Below the pieces are notes generated by a model. It ran no database searches. It was not told the DNA's origin and saw only the letters and a program-made list of their open reading frames with translations. This document shows positions 1-7,982 of a stretch of 34,666 bases of DNA, piece by piece. Each line of letters starts with the position of its first letter. Positions within the stretch are counted from its first letter, which is position 1. The position numbers and the translations under genes were made by a program. This DNA comes from Streptomyces sp. WAC 04229 (GTDB lineage: Bacteria; Actinomycetota; Actinomycetes; Streptomycetales; Streptomycetaceae), in assembly GCF_003947455.1 (NCBI RefSeq), contig NZ_QHJH01000069.1, forward strand, positions 1 through 34,666, written 5' to 3'.

Positions 1-45
1 CACGCCGCCAGCGTTCGTCCTGAGCCAGGATCAAACTCTCCGTGA
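1..45 (-). rRNA. rrs: 16S rRNA, 5' end only (partial)
   Basis: The reverse complement reads as the universal 5' end of bacterial 16S rRNA: GAGAGTTTGATCCTGGCTCA followed by GGACGAACGCTGGCGGCGTG, which runs off the left edge of the window. The gene is transcribed leftwards, so only about 45 bases are present. The preceding bases TTCACG fit the usual Streptomyces 5' end; the exact mature end is uncertain by a few bases. Confidence 0.97.
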
Positions 46-476
46 ATGTTTACCCGTAATCGGGTGACACCACGAGAGCGGAACAGTCGGAGGAATAATC
101 CGACCGTTCACAGCGTCCTCGCTGTGTGTATTTCAAAGGAACCTCAACCTGAACCGGATGAACCGATCAGGCCGGAGGTATCAACATATCTGGCGTTGAC
201 TTTTGGCACGCTGTTGAGTTCTCAAGGAACGGACGCTTCCTTTGTACTCACCCTCTCGGGCTTTCCTCCGGGCGCTTCCCTTCGGTCTTGCGTTTCCGCT
301 CTATCAGATCTTTCCGATCCGATTTCCTCGGTGCTTTCCAGGTTCCCGCTTTCGCGTTTCCCTTTCCGGCGGCTCCGACTCTATCAGAGATTCTGAGTCG
401 GAATTCCCGCCCTCCGGGGGCGGCTCCGATCCACGAAGTGGTCGGGTGCCCGTCCGAGCGGAGTTGTAAACGTACT
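46..476 (-). promoter_or_regulatory. rrn leader and promoter region
   Basis: This 430-base stretch holds no credible protein gene. Read on the minus strand it is the 5' leader of the rRNA operon. A 10-base word, CTCTATCAGA on the plus strand, occurs twice exactly 80 bases apart (299-308 and 379-388). On the minus strand each copy gives TCTGATAGAG, with a -10-like TAGAGC or TAGAGT at 298-303 and 378-383. I read these as tandem rrn promoters; no good -35 is visible, which is common for Streptomyces rrn promoters. Nearer the gene, 192-225 contains TTGAGAACTCAA followed by CAGCGTGCCAAAA, which I recognise as a conserved element of Streptomyces rrn leaders, likely tied to processing or antitermination. 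The promoter assignment is inference. Confidence 0.7.
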
Positions 477-516
477 GGAGCGGGACGCCTCGATGCAAAT
501 CGAGGCGCCCCGCTCC
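477..516 (-). terminator. Strong hairpin terminator after RNase J gene
   Basis: An inverted repeat pairs 477-493 with 500-516 in a 17-base-pair stem with a single A/C mismatch and the six-base loop TGCAAA. It lies about 30 bases past the RNase J stop codon and ahead of the rrn promoter region, so it should insulate the rRNA operon from read-through. There is no U-tract, as is usual for Streptomyces terminators. Confidence 0.85.
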
Positions 517-547
517 AGGTTGACGCTGCCGGAGATCCGACGGGCCG

Positions 548-2233
548 TCAGACCTCCACCACGACAGGGAGGATCATCGGCCGGCGCCGGTACGTGTCCG
601 AGACCCACTTGCCGAGCGTCCGGCGCACCAGCTGCTGGAGTTGGTGGGGCTCGACGACCCCGTCCTGGGCCGAGCGCTCCAGTGCTTCGGTCACCTTGGG
701 GAGCACCGCGGCGAACGCGGAGTCCTCGATGCCCGAGCCGCGGGCCTGGACGTGCGGACCCGCGGTGATCTTGCCGGTGGACGAGTCGATGACCACGAAG
801 ACCGAGATGATGCCCTCGTCACCGAGGATCTTGCGGTCCTTGAGGGCGGGCTCGCCGACGTCACCGACGGAGAGGCCGTCGACGTAGACGTATCCCGCCT
901 GGACCTTGCCGGAGATCTTCGCCTTGCCCTCGACGAGGTCGACGACGACGCCGTCCTCGGCGATGACGATGCGGTCGTGCGGAACGCCGGTGAGGGCGCC
1001 CAGCTCGGCGTTGGCGCGCAGGTGGCGCCATTCGCCGTGGACCGGCATCAGGTTCTTCGGACGGCAGATGTTGTAGAAGTACAGCAGCTCACCGGCCGAG
1101 GCGTGGCCCGAGACGTGGACCTTGGCGTTGCCCTTGTGGACGACGTTGGCTCCCCAGCGGGTCAGGCCGTTGATCACGCGGTAGACCGCGTTCTCGTTGC
1201 CCGGGATGAGGGACGAGGCCAGGATCACCGTGTCGCCGTTGACGATGCGGATCTGGTGGTCCCGGTTGGCCATGCGGGACAGCGCGGCCATCGGTTCGCC
1301 CTGGGACCCGGTGCAGACCAGGACCACTTCGCTGTCCGGCAGATCGTCGAGGGTCTTGACGTCCACGACGAGGCCCGGCGGCACCTTGAGGTAGCCGAGG
1401 TCCCGGGCGATGCCCATGTTGCGGACCATGGAGCGGCCGACGAAGGCGACCCGGCGGCCGTATTCGTGCGCCGCGTCCAGGATCTGCTGGATGCGGTGGA
1501 CGTGGCTGGCGAAGCTCGCCACGATGATCCGCTTGCGGGCGCCGGCGAAGACCTGGCGCAGGACGTTGGAGATGTCCCGCTCCGGCGGGACGAAGCCGGG
1601 GACCTCGGCGTTCGTCGAGTCGGAGAGGAGGAGGTCGATGCCCTCCTCACTCAGGCGCGCGAAGGCGTGCAGGTCCGTGAGGCGGCCGTCCAGCGGGAGC
1701 TGGTCCATCTTGAAGTCGCCGGTGTGGACGACCATGCCCGCGGGGGTGCGGATGGCGACGGCCAGCGCGTCCGGGATGGAGTGGTTGACCGCGACGAACT
1801 CGCAGTCGAAGGGGCCGACGCGTTCGCGGTGCCCCTCCGCCACCTCGAGGGTGTACGGGCGGATGCGGTGTTCCTGGAGCTTGGCCTCGATGAGGGCGAG
1901 GGTCAGCTTGGAGCCGATCAGCGGGATGTCCGGCTTCTCGCGCAGGAGGAAGGGGACGCCGCCGATGTGGTCCTCGTGCCCGTGGGTGAGGACGATGCCC
2001 TCGATGTCGTCGAGGCGGTCCCGGATGGACGAGAAGTCCGGCAGGATCAGGTCGATTCCGGGCTGCTCCTCCTCGGGGAAGAGCACTCCGCAGTCGACGA
2101 TCAGCAGACGGCCGCCGTACTCGAAGACCGTCATGTTGCGGCCGATTTCGCCCAGGCCGCCGAGCGGGGTGACCCGGAGGCCGCCCTTCGCGAGCGCCGG
2201 GGGACGGCCCAGTTCAGGATGCGGATGACTCAA
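548..2233 (-). CDS. rnj: Ribonuclease J
   Basis: The product (561 aa) is a metallo-beta-lactamase/beta-CASP ribonuclease that degrades and processes RNA as endonuclease and 5'-to-3' exonuclease in the cytoplasm. The metal-binding signature THGHEDH is at about residues 83-89 (His84, His86, Asp88, His89). It follows the N-terminal LGGLGEIGRN segment, and the length fits bacterial RNase J. An in-frame GTG lies 21 bases upstream, but I chose the TTG at 2233 because GGTGAGGAG sits at the right distance before it and the protein then begins MSHPHPELG, as I remember for Streptomyces orthologues. It is followed by a strong hairpin. dapA lies about 150 bases downstream of an unrelated start on the same strand, so the two need not share a transcript. 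The gene symbol follows general usage; some genomes leave it unnamed. Confidence 0.96.
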   Translation of the reverse strand: MSHPHPELGRPPALAKGGLRVTPLGGLGEIGRNMTVFEYGGRLLIVDCGVLFPEEEQPGIDLILPDFSSIRDRLDDIEGIVLTHGHEDHIGGVPFLLREKPDIPLIGSKLTLALIEAKLQEHRIRPYTLEVAEGHRERVGPFDCEFVAVNHSIPDALAVAIRTPAGMVVHTGDFKMDQLPLDGRLTDLHAFARLSEEGIDLLLSDSTNAEVPGFVPPERDISNVLRQVFAGARKRIIVASFASHVHRIQQILDAAHEYGRRVAFVGRSMVRNMGIARDLGYLKVPPGLVVDVKTLDDLPDSEVVLVCTGSQGEPMAALSRMANRDHQIRIVNGDTVILASSLIPGNENAVYRVINGLTRWGANVVHKGNAKVHVSGHASAGELLYFYNICRPKNLMPVHGEWRHLRANAELGALTGVPHDRIVIAEDGVVVDLVEGKAKISGKVQAGYVYVDGLSVGDVGEPALKDRKILGDEGIISVFVVIDSSTGKITAGPHVQARGSGIEDSAFAAVLPKVTEALERSAQDGVVEPHQLQQLVRRTLGKWVSDTYRRRPMILPVVVEV

Positions 2234-2317
2234 AAGACTCTCCTCACCACGCACGCCACGTACCGGTGGGCACGTGGCGCGCGTGACGTTCGTGCAGAAG
2301 CAGTTGTCGTATGGGGT

Positions 2318-2336
2318 GCGGGCACCGGTGGCCCGC
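2318..2336 (-). terminator. Small hairpin after dapA
   Basis: GCGGGC (2318-2323) pairs with GCCCGC (2331-2336) around a seven-base loop, 50 bases past the dapA stop. The six-base-pair GC stem is short and chance is possible in this GC-rich DNA, so it is only a candidate terminator. Confidence 0.35.
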
Positions 2337-2386
2337 CTATTCAGTTGTGAAGTCCGTGCGGCCGTGCGGTGGTGCGAAGTCTGTTG

Positions 2387-3286
2387 TCAGAGCTGTACCC
2401 CGCCGGCGGCAAGATCGATCTTGAGCTGGTCTGTCTCCTCGGGCGTGAGACCGACCATCGGCGCGCGCAGCGGTCCGGCGGGCAGCCCCTGGAGGGCGAG
2501 CGCGGCCTTGGCGGTCATGACGCCCTGGGTCCGGAACATGCCGGTGAAGACCGGGAGCAGCTTCTGGTGGATCTCCAGTGCCTTCTGTACGTCACCGGCG
2601 ACGTGCGCGTCCACCATGGCGCGCAGTTCCGGGGTGACGACGTGGCCGACGACGGAGACGAAGCCGACCGCGCCCACGGAGAGCAGCGGCAGGTTCAGCA
2701 TGTCGTCGCCGGAGTACCAGGCGAGTCCGGAGCGTGCGATGGCCCAGCTGGCGCGGCCGAGGTCGCCCTTGGCGTCCTTGTTCGCGACGATCCGGGGGTG
2801 CTCCGCGAGGCGGACCAGGGTCTCCGTGTTGATCGGGACGCCGCTGCGGCCGGGGATGTCGTAGAGCATGACCGGCAGCCCGGCGGCGTCGGTGATCGCC
2901 GTGAAGTGCAGGTAGAGGCCCTCCTGCGGGGGCTTGTTGTAGTACGGCGTCACCAGCAGGAGGCCGTGTGCTCCGGCGCGCTCGGCGGCGCGGGCCAGCT
3001 CGATGCTGTGCTGGGTGTTGTTGGTCCCGACGCCGGCGACGACGTGGGCCCGGTCGCCGACCGCCTCCAGTACGGCTCGTACGAGGTCCGCTTTCTCCGC
3101 GTCGCTGGTGGTGGGGGACTCGCCGGTGGTGCCGTTGACGATCAGGCCGTCGTTGCCTGCGTCCACCAGGTGGGCGGCGAGCCGCTGGGCGCCGTCGAGG
3201 TCGAGTGCGCCGTCCGCCGTGAAGGGCGTGACCATGGCGGTGAGGACCCGCCCGAAGGGGGTCTGCGGAGTGGAGGTCGGAGCCAT
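2387..3286 (-). CDS. dapA: 4-hydroxy-tetrahydrodipicolinate synthase
   Basis: This 299-aa TIM-barrel aldolase condenses pyruvate with aspartate semialdehyde, the first committed step of the diaminopimelate/lysine pathway. The substrate loop NGTTGES is at residues 51-57, the catalytic tyrosine context YDIPGRSG begins at Tyr142, and the Schiff-base lysine is Lys170 in IVANKDAKG. Length is that of the family. The ATG at 3286 has no Shine-Dalgarno sequence in front of it. A -10-like TAGCGT lies seven bases upstream, so the mRNA may be leaderless. DapB, which acts next in the pathway, is encoded about 2.5 kb to the right but in a different transcription unit. Identity is certain; only the start mechanism is inferred. 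Confidence 0.97.
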   Translation of the reverse strand: MAPTSTPQTPFGRVLTAMVTPFTADGALDLDGAQRLAAHLVDAGNDGLIVNGTTGESPTTSDAEKADLVRAVLEAVGDRAHVVAGVGTNNTQHSIELARAAERAGAHGLLLVTPYYNKPPQEGLYLHFTAITDAAGLPVMLYDIPGRSGVPINTETLVRLAEHPRIVANKDAKGDLGRASWAIARSGLAWYSGDDMLNLPLLSVGAVGFVSVVGHVVTPELRAMVDAHVAGDVQKALEIHQKLLPVFTGMFRTQGVMTAKAALALQGLPAGPLRAPMVGLTPEETDQLKIDLAAGGVQL

Positions 3287-3293
3287 GGGTTAC

Positions 3294-3322
3294 ACGCTAC
3301 TCGTTGCTCAGGGCGGGGTCTG
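3294..3322 (-). promoter_or_regulatory. Candidate promoter giving leaderless dapA mRNA
   Basis: On the minus strand CAGACC (3317-3322) and TAGCGT (3294-3299) are 17 bases apart, resembling -35 and -10 boxes of the main vegetative sigma factor. The -10 fits well; the -35 matches only its GAC core. Transcription would start at about 3287-3286, that is on the dapA ATG. Confidence 0.4.
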
Positions 3323-3351
3323 CCTTAGGGCCTGTCGAGAGGTATGTGGAG

Positions 3352-3389
3352 CCCGGCACTGCCTGCTCGGGGGTTCAAGCAGTGCCGGG
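3352..3389 (-). terminator. Hairpin terminator after thyX
   Basis: CCCGGCACTGC (3352-3362) and GCAGTGCCGGG (3379-3389) form a perfect 11-base-pair stem with a 16-base loop. It lies about 95 bases past the thyX stop and just upstream of the dapA promoter region, so it likely separates these two units. Confidence 0.75.
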
Positions 3390-3483
3390 TCCCTTTGATC
3401 AGGCTAGATGAACTTCTCGAAACGCCGCAATACGGACACTTCGCACGGCTGATGCGCACATGTGTGCCCGGCTTCGGGACGCG

Positions 3484-4224
3484 TTACGGCGCGACGCGGC
3501 CGTTGGCGTTGAAGGCGGCGTGGGTGAGGGGCATGAGCCGGGCCCACTCCGTCTCCATCTTCTCGCCGACCATCTCGATCTCCCGCTGCGGGAAGGAGGG
3601 CACCTTCGCCAGCTCGTGCTGGGTGCGCAGGCCCAGGAAGTGCATCAGCGAGCGGGCGTTGCAGGTGGCGTACATCGAGGAGTACAGGCCGACGGGGAGC
3701 ACCGCGCGGGCGACCTCGCGGGCGACACCGGCGGCGAGCATCCGCTGGTACGTGGCGTACGCCTGGCGGTAGGAGTCCTCCATGGCGCCGCCCACCAGCT
3801 CGTACTGCTCCGGGCTGCCCTCGACGAAGACGTACTTGCCGGGCCGGCCCTGCTGGACCAGCTTGCGGGAGGTGTCCGGGACGTAGAAGACCGGCTGGAG
3901 CTCCCGGTAGCGGCCGGACTCCTCGTTGTACGACCAGCCGACGCGGTGCCGCATGAACTCGCGGAAGACGAAGATCGGGGCGCTGATGAAGAAGGTCATC
4001 GAGTTGTGCTCGAACGGGCTGCCGTGCCGGTCCCGCATGAGGTAGTTGATCAGGCCCTTGGAGCGCTCCGGGTCCTTGTCCAGCTCCGCGAGGGACTGCT
4101 CCCCGACGGTGGAGACACGGGCGGCGAACAGCACGTCGGAGTCGGTCGCGCTGCTCTTGACCAGCTCGACGGTGACGTCGCTGCGGAGTTCGATCTTGGA
4201 GTCGTCGGGGGGTGTGTCGGTCAC
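3484..4224 (-). CDS. thyX: Flavin-dependent thymidylate synthase
   Basis: The 246-aa protein is ThyX, which makes dTMP from dUMP using FAD, NADPH and methylenetetrahydrofolate. The hallmark is RHRVGWSYNEES at residues 92-103, inside FREFMRHR...SGRYRELQP. The usual ThyX motif is RHR, seven residues, Ser; here eight residues separate RHR from the Ser before GRY, so there is one extra residue. The FEHNS segment near residue 71 and the C-terminal RSLMHFLGLR block, which holds family substrate-binding residues, are present, so the enzyme should be active. The start is GTG at 4224, with a GGGAAGG element a little far upstream. A hairpin follows the gene. Confidence 0.96.
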   Translation of the reverse strand: MTDTPPDDSKIELRSDVTVELVKSSATDSDVLFAARVSTVGEQSLAELDKDPERSKGLINYLMRDRHGSPFEHNSMTFFISAPIFVFREFMRHRVGWSYNEESGRYRELQPVFYVPDTSRKLVQQGRPGKYVFVEGSPEQYELVGGAMEDSYRQAYATYQRMLAAGVAREVARAVLPVGLYSSMYATCNARSLMHFLGLRTQHELAKVPSFPQREIEMVGEKMETEWARLMPLTHAAFNANGRVAP

Positions 4225-4400
4225 GGTGTGGAGGGCCTTCCCAGCTCGTCGTTTGGCGGGGCCACTCTACGGCCACCGCTGAATCGGGCTTTCACTGCCG
4301 TGCCGCAATGAAGTCGGTGAAACAGGGCACCTGGAGGGGCGTTCGTTCGTCTGTATGAGTAACAGCGAAGCAGTAAGTCCCCGAAGGGAGACGCAGCTCC
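4225..4400. other. Divergent intergenic region between thyX and the 79-aa gene
   Basis: The 176 bases must hold promoters for both directions. GGGAG lies about 11 bases before the plus-strand ATG at 4401. I see no clean pair of promoter boxes and no strong hairpin. Confidence 0.4.
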
Positions 4401-4640
4401 ATGATCCGCCGGCGTGAACCCGTGCCGTTCGCCTTCGTCGCCGAAGCCGACAGGTTCCGCAGCAATGTCACACCCCCTCCCCGCGAGCGGGCGTCCTTCG
4501 GCCAGCAGGCCGGACGCTGGCTGCTCGGTCTCACCGTCGTCGCCGGGATCGCGGGCTCCCTGCTGATCGGGATGCCCGCCCTGTCGACCGACCAGCCCTC
4601 GCCGCACAAGCAGCCGTCACAGGCGTCCGAGGGACGCTAG
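4401..4640 (+). CDS. Small single-span membrane protein, unknown function
   Basis: This 79-aa protein has a charged N-terminal half (residues 1-36) and one hydrophobic segment (about residues 40-60, LLGLTVVAGIAGSLLIGMP), then a short Ser/Pro/Gln tail. I recognise no enzyme domain. The start ATG is preceded by AAGGGAGACG. In Streptomyces genomes a similar small protein sits next to thyX in my recollection, so it is probably a conserved gene and not a chance frame. By the positive-inside rule the N-terminus should be cytoplasmic and the tail outside. Confidence 0.75.
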   Translation: MIRRREPVPFAFVAEADRFRSNVTPPPRERASFGQQAGRWLLGLTVVAGIAGSLLIGMPALSTDQPSPHKQPSQASEGR

Positions 4641-4764
4641 ACGGGCCGGGGGACGGTCGGGGCCGCTCCGTCCGGACCCCCGAGAGTGGTGACCGCAGAC
4701 ACAGATCGGTAGCCTCACCGGGCACAGCACATGACATGTGCCATGGAACGAGTGAGGACCAGCC

Positions 4765-5319
4765 GTGCCCCTGCCCTTCCTGACGGCCGACCGCGCCTTC
4801 GACGCGGCCGACGACGTCGCGCTGCCGTACGACGACCGCGATCTGTGGCGCCGGCCCTACCGGCCGGGGCCCTGGCGGGTGGGGGCGGCGGCGCTGATGC
4901 TGCTGCTCGCCTCGTTCGTGCTGCTCGCGGCGGTGATCATCGCCGCTACGGGCACGCTGTCCTCGGCCGGCGTCGTCTTCGGCATCGCGGCCGTCGTCAT
5001 CGCCTGCGCCCTGCGGATGCTGCGCATGGGCGTGTGGGTGAGCGCGCACGGAGTGCGTCAGGTGGCTTTCCTCAGCACGCGCACGGTGGCCTGGCAGCAG
5101 GTCGCCAGCATGCGCACGGTGCAGCAGCCGGTGCGCTGGCTCGGGCTGCCGCGCACGGTGCAGGGGCAGGCGCTGCTCCTCGTCCGGCAGGGCCGGTCCA
5201 CGGACCCGCTGCCACCCCTGCTGACCACGCACAACTCCGACTTCCTCGCCCGCGAGGACGCCTTCGACCGGGCGGCCGACGCCGTGGAGGCGTGGGCCGC
5301 CGAGTACCGGCGGGTCTGA
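4765..5319 (+). CDS. Membrane protein with PH-like (bPH) domain
   Basis: The 184-aa protein has two hydrophobic helices (about residues 36-60 and 65-85), then a soluble part running from WVSAHGVRQV to the end. That layout, with the segment RTVAWQQVASMR and a following beta-rich stretch, is typical of small bacterial PH-domain membrane proteins, whose function is mostly unknown. The GTG start at 4765 is supported by GTGAGGA six bases upstream. It converges on the next minus-strand gene with only 12 bases between stops, so there is no room for a large terminator. The domain call is by general resemblance only. Confidence 0.78.
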   Translation: MPLPFLTADRAFDAADDVALPYDDRDLWRRPYRPGPWRVGAAALMLLLASFVLLAAVIIAATGTLSSAGVVFGIAAVVIACALRMLRMGVWVSAHGVRQVAFLSTRTVAWQQVASMRTVQQPVRWLGLPRTVQGQALLLVRQGRSTDPLPPLLTTHNSDFLAREDAFDRAADAVEAWAAEYRRV

Positions 5320-5331
5320 GCCGCGCAGCGG

Positions 5332-5787
5332 TCAGGCCGCCTCGACGGGCTTGCCGTCGTGGAGGGCGATCGCCCGCTGCATCGCCTTGCGGGCCCGCGG
5401 GGTGTCGCGGGCGTCGTGGTAGGCGACGGCCAGACGGAACCAGCTGCGCCAGTCGTCCGGGGCGTCCTCCGTCTCGGCCTTGCGCAGGGCGAAGACCTCG
5501 TCGGCCGACTCCCGGTCGACGCGGCCGCTGGGGGTGCGCTTCAGGTCGTCCACAGGCAGTCCGCCCTCGGCGTCGAGTTCCGCGGCGAGCTGGTTGGCCC
5601 TGCGGACGAACTGGGTGTTCTTCCACAGGAACCAGATGCCGATGACCGGCAGGATCAGCACCGCGACGCCGAACGTGACGGTGAGGGGTGTGCCGGCCTC
5701 GATGAGCATCACGCCGCGGCCGCCGGCCAGGACGAAGTAGAAGACCAGGACGGCGGCCGTGACGAGGTAGGAGATCTTCGCGCGCAT
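5332..5787 (-). CDS. Membrane protein with C-terminal TPR-like repeat
   Basis: This 151-aa protein has two N-terminal membrane helices (about residues 5-28 and 35-55). They are followed by a charged linker and one clear TPR-like helix pair, WRSWFRLAVAYHDARDTPRARKAMQRAI, near the C-terminus. One TPR unit suggests protein contact or oligomerisation; no enzymatic motif is seen. It starts with ATG at 5787, 36 bases after the dapB stop on the same strand, so it is probably the last gene of the rpsO-pnp-peptidase-dapB run. Function unknown. Confidence 0.8.
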   Translation of the reverse strand: MRAKISYLVTAAVLVFYFVLAGGRGVMLIEAGTPLTVTFGVAVLILPVIGIWFLWKNTQFVRRANQLAAELDAEGGLPVDDLKRTPSGRVDRESADEVFALRKAETEDAPDDWRSWFRLAVAYHDARDTPRARKAMQRAIALHDGKPVEAA

Positions 5788-5823
5788 GGGGTCAGGGGCT
5801 CTGTTCGGGGTCCGGGCCGGGTC

Positions 5824-6576
5824 TCAGCTCAGGTCCAGGAAGTGTTCCAGGCCGAAGGTGAGGCCCGGGGTGGTGACCACCCGGCGGGCGCCCAGCAGGA
5901 TGCCCGGCATGAAGCTGCTGTGGTGCAGGGAGTCGTGCCGGACGGTGAGGGTCTCCCCCTCGCCGCCGAGCAGGACCTCCTGGTGGGCGAGGAGGCCGCG
6001 CAGGCGGATCGCGTGGACCGGGACACCGTCGACGTCCGCGCCGCGGGCGCCGTCCAGGGCGGTGGCAGTGGCGTCGGGCGCCGGAGCGGAGCCTGCCTTC
6101 TGCCGCGCCTCGGCGATCAGCTGGGCGGTGCGGGTGGCGGTGCCGCTGGGGGCGTCCACCTTGTTCGGGTGGTGCAGCTCGACGACCTCGACGGACTCGA
6201 AGTACGGGGCGGCGAGCTGCGCGAACTTCATGGTGAGCACGGCGCCGATGGAGAAGTTGGGCGCGATGAGCACGCCCGTCTCCGGGGAGGCGTCGAGCCA
6301 GGAGTTCAGCCGCGCGAGGCGTTCGTCGGTCCAGCCGGTGGTGCCGACGACGGCGTGGATGCCGCGGCTCACGCAGTAGTCGAGGTTGTCCATCACCGAG
6401 GCGGGGGTGGTCAGCTCGACGACGACCTGGGCGCCGGTGCCGGCCAGCGTGTCCAGGCTGTCGCCCCGGCCGAGGGCGGCGACCAGCTCCATGTCCTCGG
6501 CGGCCTCGACCGCCCGTACCGCCTCGGAGCCGATCCGGCCCTTGGCACCGAGGACGGCCACGCGCAGCTTGCTCAT
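5824..6576 (-). CDS. dapB: 4-hydroxy-tetrahydrodipicolinate reductase
   Basis: The 250-aa enzyme reduces the product of DapA with NAD(P)H in the diaminopimelate/lysine pathway. The dinucleotide-binding loop GAKGRIG is at residues 10-16. The family signature ELHHPNKVDAPSGTA is at about residues 133-147, with the catalytic His135/His136, Lys139 and the substrate-binding SGT. A longer upstream reading frame exists, but the ATG at 6576 is right: AGGAAG lies just before it and the protein begins at the Rossmann strand SKLRVAVLG. Twenty-six bases separate it from the upstream peptidase stop, so the two are probably co-transcribed. Confidence 0.97.
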   Translation of the reverse strand: MSKLRVAVLGAKGRIGSEAVRAVEAAEDMELVAALGRGDSLDTLAGTGAQVVVELTTPASVMDNLDYCVSRGIHAVVGTTGWTDERLARLNSWLDASPETGVLIAPNFSIGAVLTMKFAQLAAPYFESVEVVELHHPNKVDAPSGTATRTAQLIAEARQKAGSAPAPDATATALDGARGADVDGVPVHAIRLRGLLAHQEVLLGGEGETLTVRHDSLHHSSFMPGILLGARRVVTTPGLTFGLEHFLDLS

Positions 6577-6602
6577 GTCTCTTGCTTCCTTACCGGGGAT
6601 CG

Positions 6603-7982
6603 TTAGGCGACGGCGTCGTGCAGCCGGGACGCCTGCTTGTCCTTCAGCGGGCCGATGACCGACAGCGAGGGCCGCTGCCCCAGGACGTCGCGGGCGACCG
6701 CGCGGACGTCGTCCGGCGTGACCGAGGCTATCCGGGCCAGCATGTCGTCGACGGACATCTGCTCGCCCCAGCACAGCTCGCTCTTGCCGATGCGGTTCAT
6801 CAGCGCGCCGGTGTCCTCCAGGCCGAGGACCGTGGAGCCCCGGAGCTGGCCGACGGCGCGGCCGATCTCGTCGTCGGTCAGTCCGTGCTCGGCGACGTGG
6901 TCCAGCTCGTCGCGGCAGATCTTCAGCACGTCGTGCACCTGCGAGGGCCGGCAGCCCGCGTAGACGCCGAAGAGGCCGCAGTCGGCGAAGCCCGACGTGT
7001 ACGAGTACACGCTGTAGGCGAGACCGCGCTTCTCGCGGACCTCCTGGAACAGACGCGAGGACATGCCGCCGCCCAGGGCGGTGTTGAGCACGCCCATCGC
7101 CCAGCGCCGGTCGTCGGTGCGGGCCAGGCCCGGCATGCCGAGGATGACGTGGGCCTGCTCGGTCCTGCGGCCGATCAGCTCCATGCGCCCGGCGGCCCGG
7201 ACGGTGCGCCGTCCGCCGCGCGGGGCCACGGGTGGGGCCACCGGCTCACGGAAGGCGCCGGCCTTCTCGAAGGCGGCGCGGACCTGGCGTACGACCTTGT
7301 TGTGGTCGACGTTGCCGGCCGCGGCGACCACCAGGTGGGTGGGGTCGTAGTGCTTCTTGTAGAAGCGGCGGATGCGGTCGGCGGTGAGGGCGTTGACCGT
7401 GTCGACGGTGCCGAGGACGGGGCGGCCGAGGGCGCTGTCGCCGAACATGGTGTGCGCGAAGAGGTCGTGCACGCAGTCGCCCGGGTCGTCCTCGGTCATC
7501 GCGATCTCTTCGAGGATGGCGCCGCGTTCGACGTCGACGTCCTCCTCCTGGATCAGGGAGCCGGTCAGCATGTCGCAGACGACGTCGATGGCGAGCGGCA
7601 GGTCGGTGTCGAGCACGCGTGCGTAGTAGCACGTGTACTCCTTCGCCGTGAACGCGTTCATCTCGCCGCCGACGGCGTCGAGGGCGGCGGAGATGTCCAG
7701 GGCGCTGCGTCTGCGGGTGCCCTTGAAGAGCAGGTGCTCCAGGTAGTGGGTGGCGCCGTTCAGGGCCGGGGTCTCGTCGCGGGAACCGACGTGGGCCCAG
7801 ATGCCGAAGGTCGCCGAGCGGACCGAGGGCAGGGTCTCGGTGACGATCCGCAGGCCGCCCGGGAGGGTGGTCCGGCGGACCGTGCCGGTGCCGTGCTCGC
7901 CCTTGATCAGGGTTTGGGTACGGGCGACGGCCCGCGCCTCCGAGGAGGTGCGGGCCGTCGCCTTGGAGCCACGGGGCGTCAC
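6603..7982 (-). CDS. M16-family zinc metallopeptidase
   Basis: This 459-aa protein is a pitrilysin/processing-peptidase-type (M16B) protease. The inverted zinc motif HYLEH is at residues 79-83 and the third zinc ligand is Glu158 or Glu159 in ILEEIAMTEDDP. The C-terminal half carries the RRTEQAHVILGMPG and REKRGLAYSVYSY segments usual for this family. It has no signal peptide and should be cytoplasmic, probably clearing peptides. Its GTG start at 7982 overlaps the pnp stop codon in GTGA, so translation is likely coupled to PNPase. The same neighbour pair occurs in other actinobacteria. Physiological substrate unknown. Confidence 0.93.
   Translation of the reverse strand: MTPRGSKATARTSSEARAVARTQTLIKGEHGTGTVRRTTLPGGLRIVTETLPSVRSATFGIWAHVGSRDETPALNGATHYLEHLLFKGTRRRSALDISAALDAVGGEMNAFTAKEYTCYYARVLDTDLPLAIDVVCDMLTGSLIQEEDVDVERGAILEEIAMTEDDPGDCVHDLFAHTMFGDSALGRPVLGTVDTVNALTADRIRRFYKKHYDPTHLVVAAAGNVDHNKVVRQVRAAFEKAGAFREPVAPPVAPRGGRRTVRAAGRMELIGRRTEQAHVILGMPGLARTDDRRWAMGVLNTALGGGMSSRLFQEVREKRGLAYSVYSYTSGFADCGLFGVYAGCRPSQVHDVLKICRDELDHVAEHGLTDDEIGRAVGQLRGSTVLGLEDTGALMNRIGKSELCWGEQMSVDDMLARIASVTPDDVRAVARDVLGQRPSLSVIGPLKDKQASRLHDAVA

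Noticed and set aside
641..2350. Long plus-strand open frame opposite RNase J
   Set aside because: Shadow of the real gene: Asp/Val/Arg-rich composition, no family motif, and it mirrors the third-position GC bias of the minus-strand gene.
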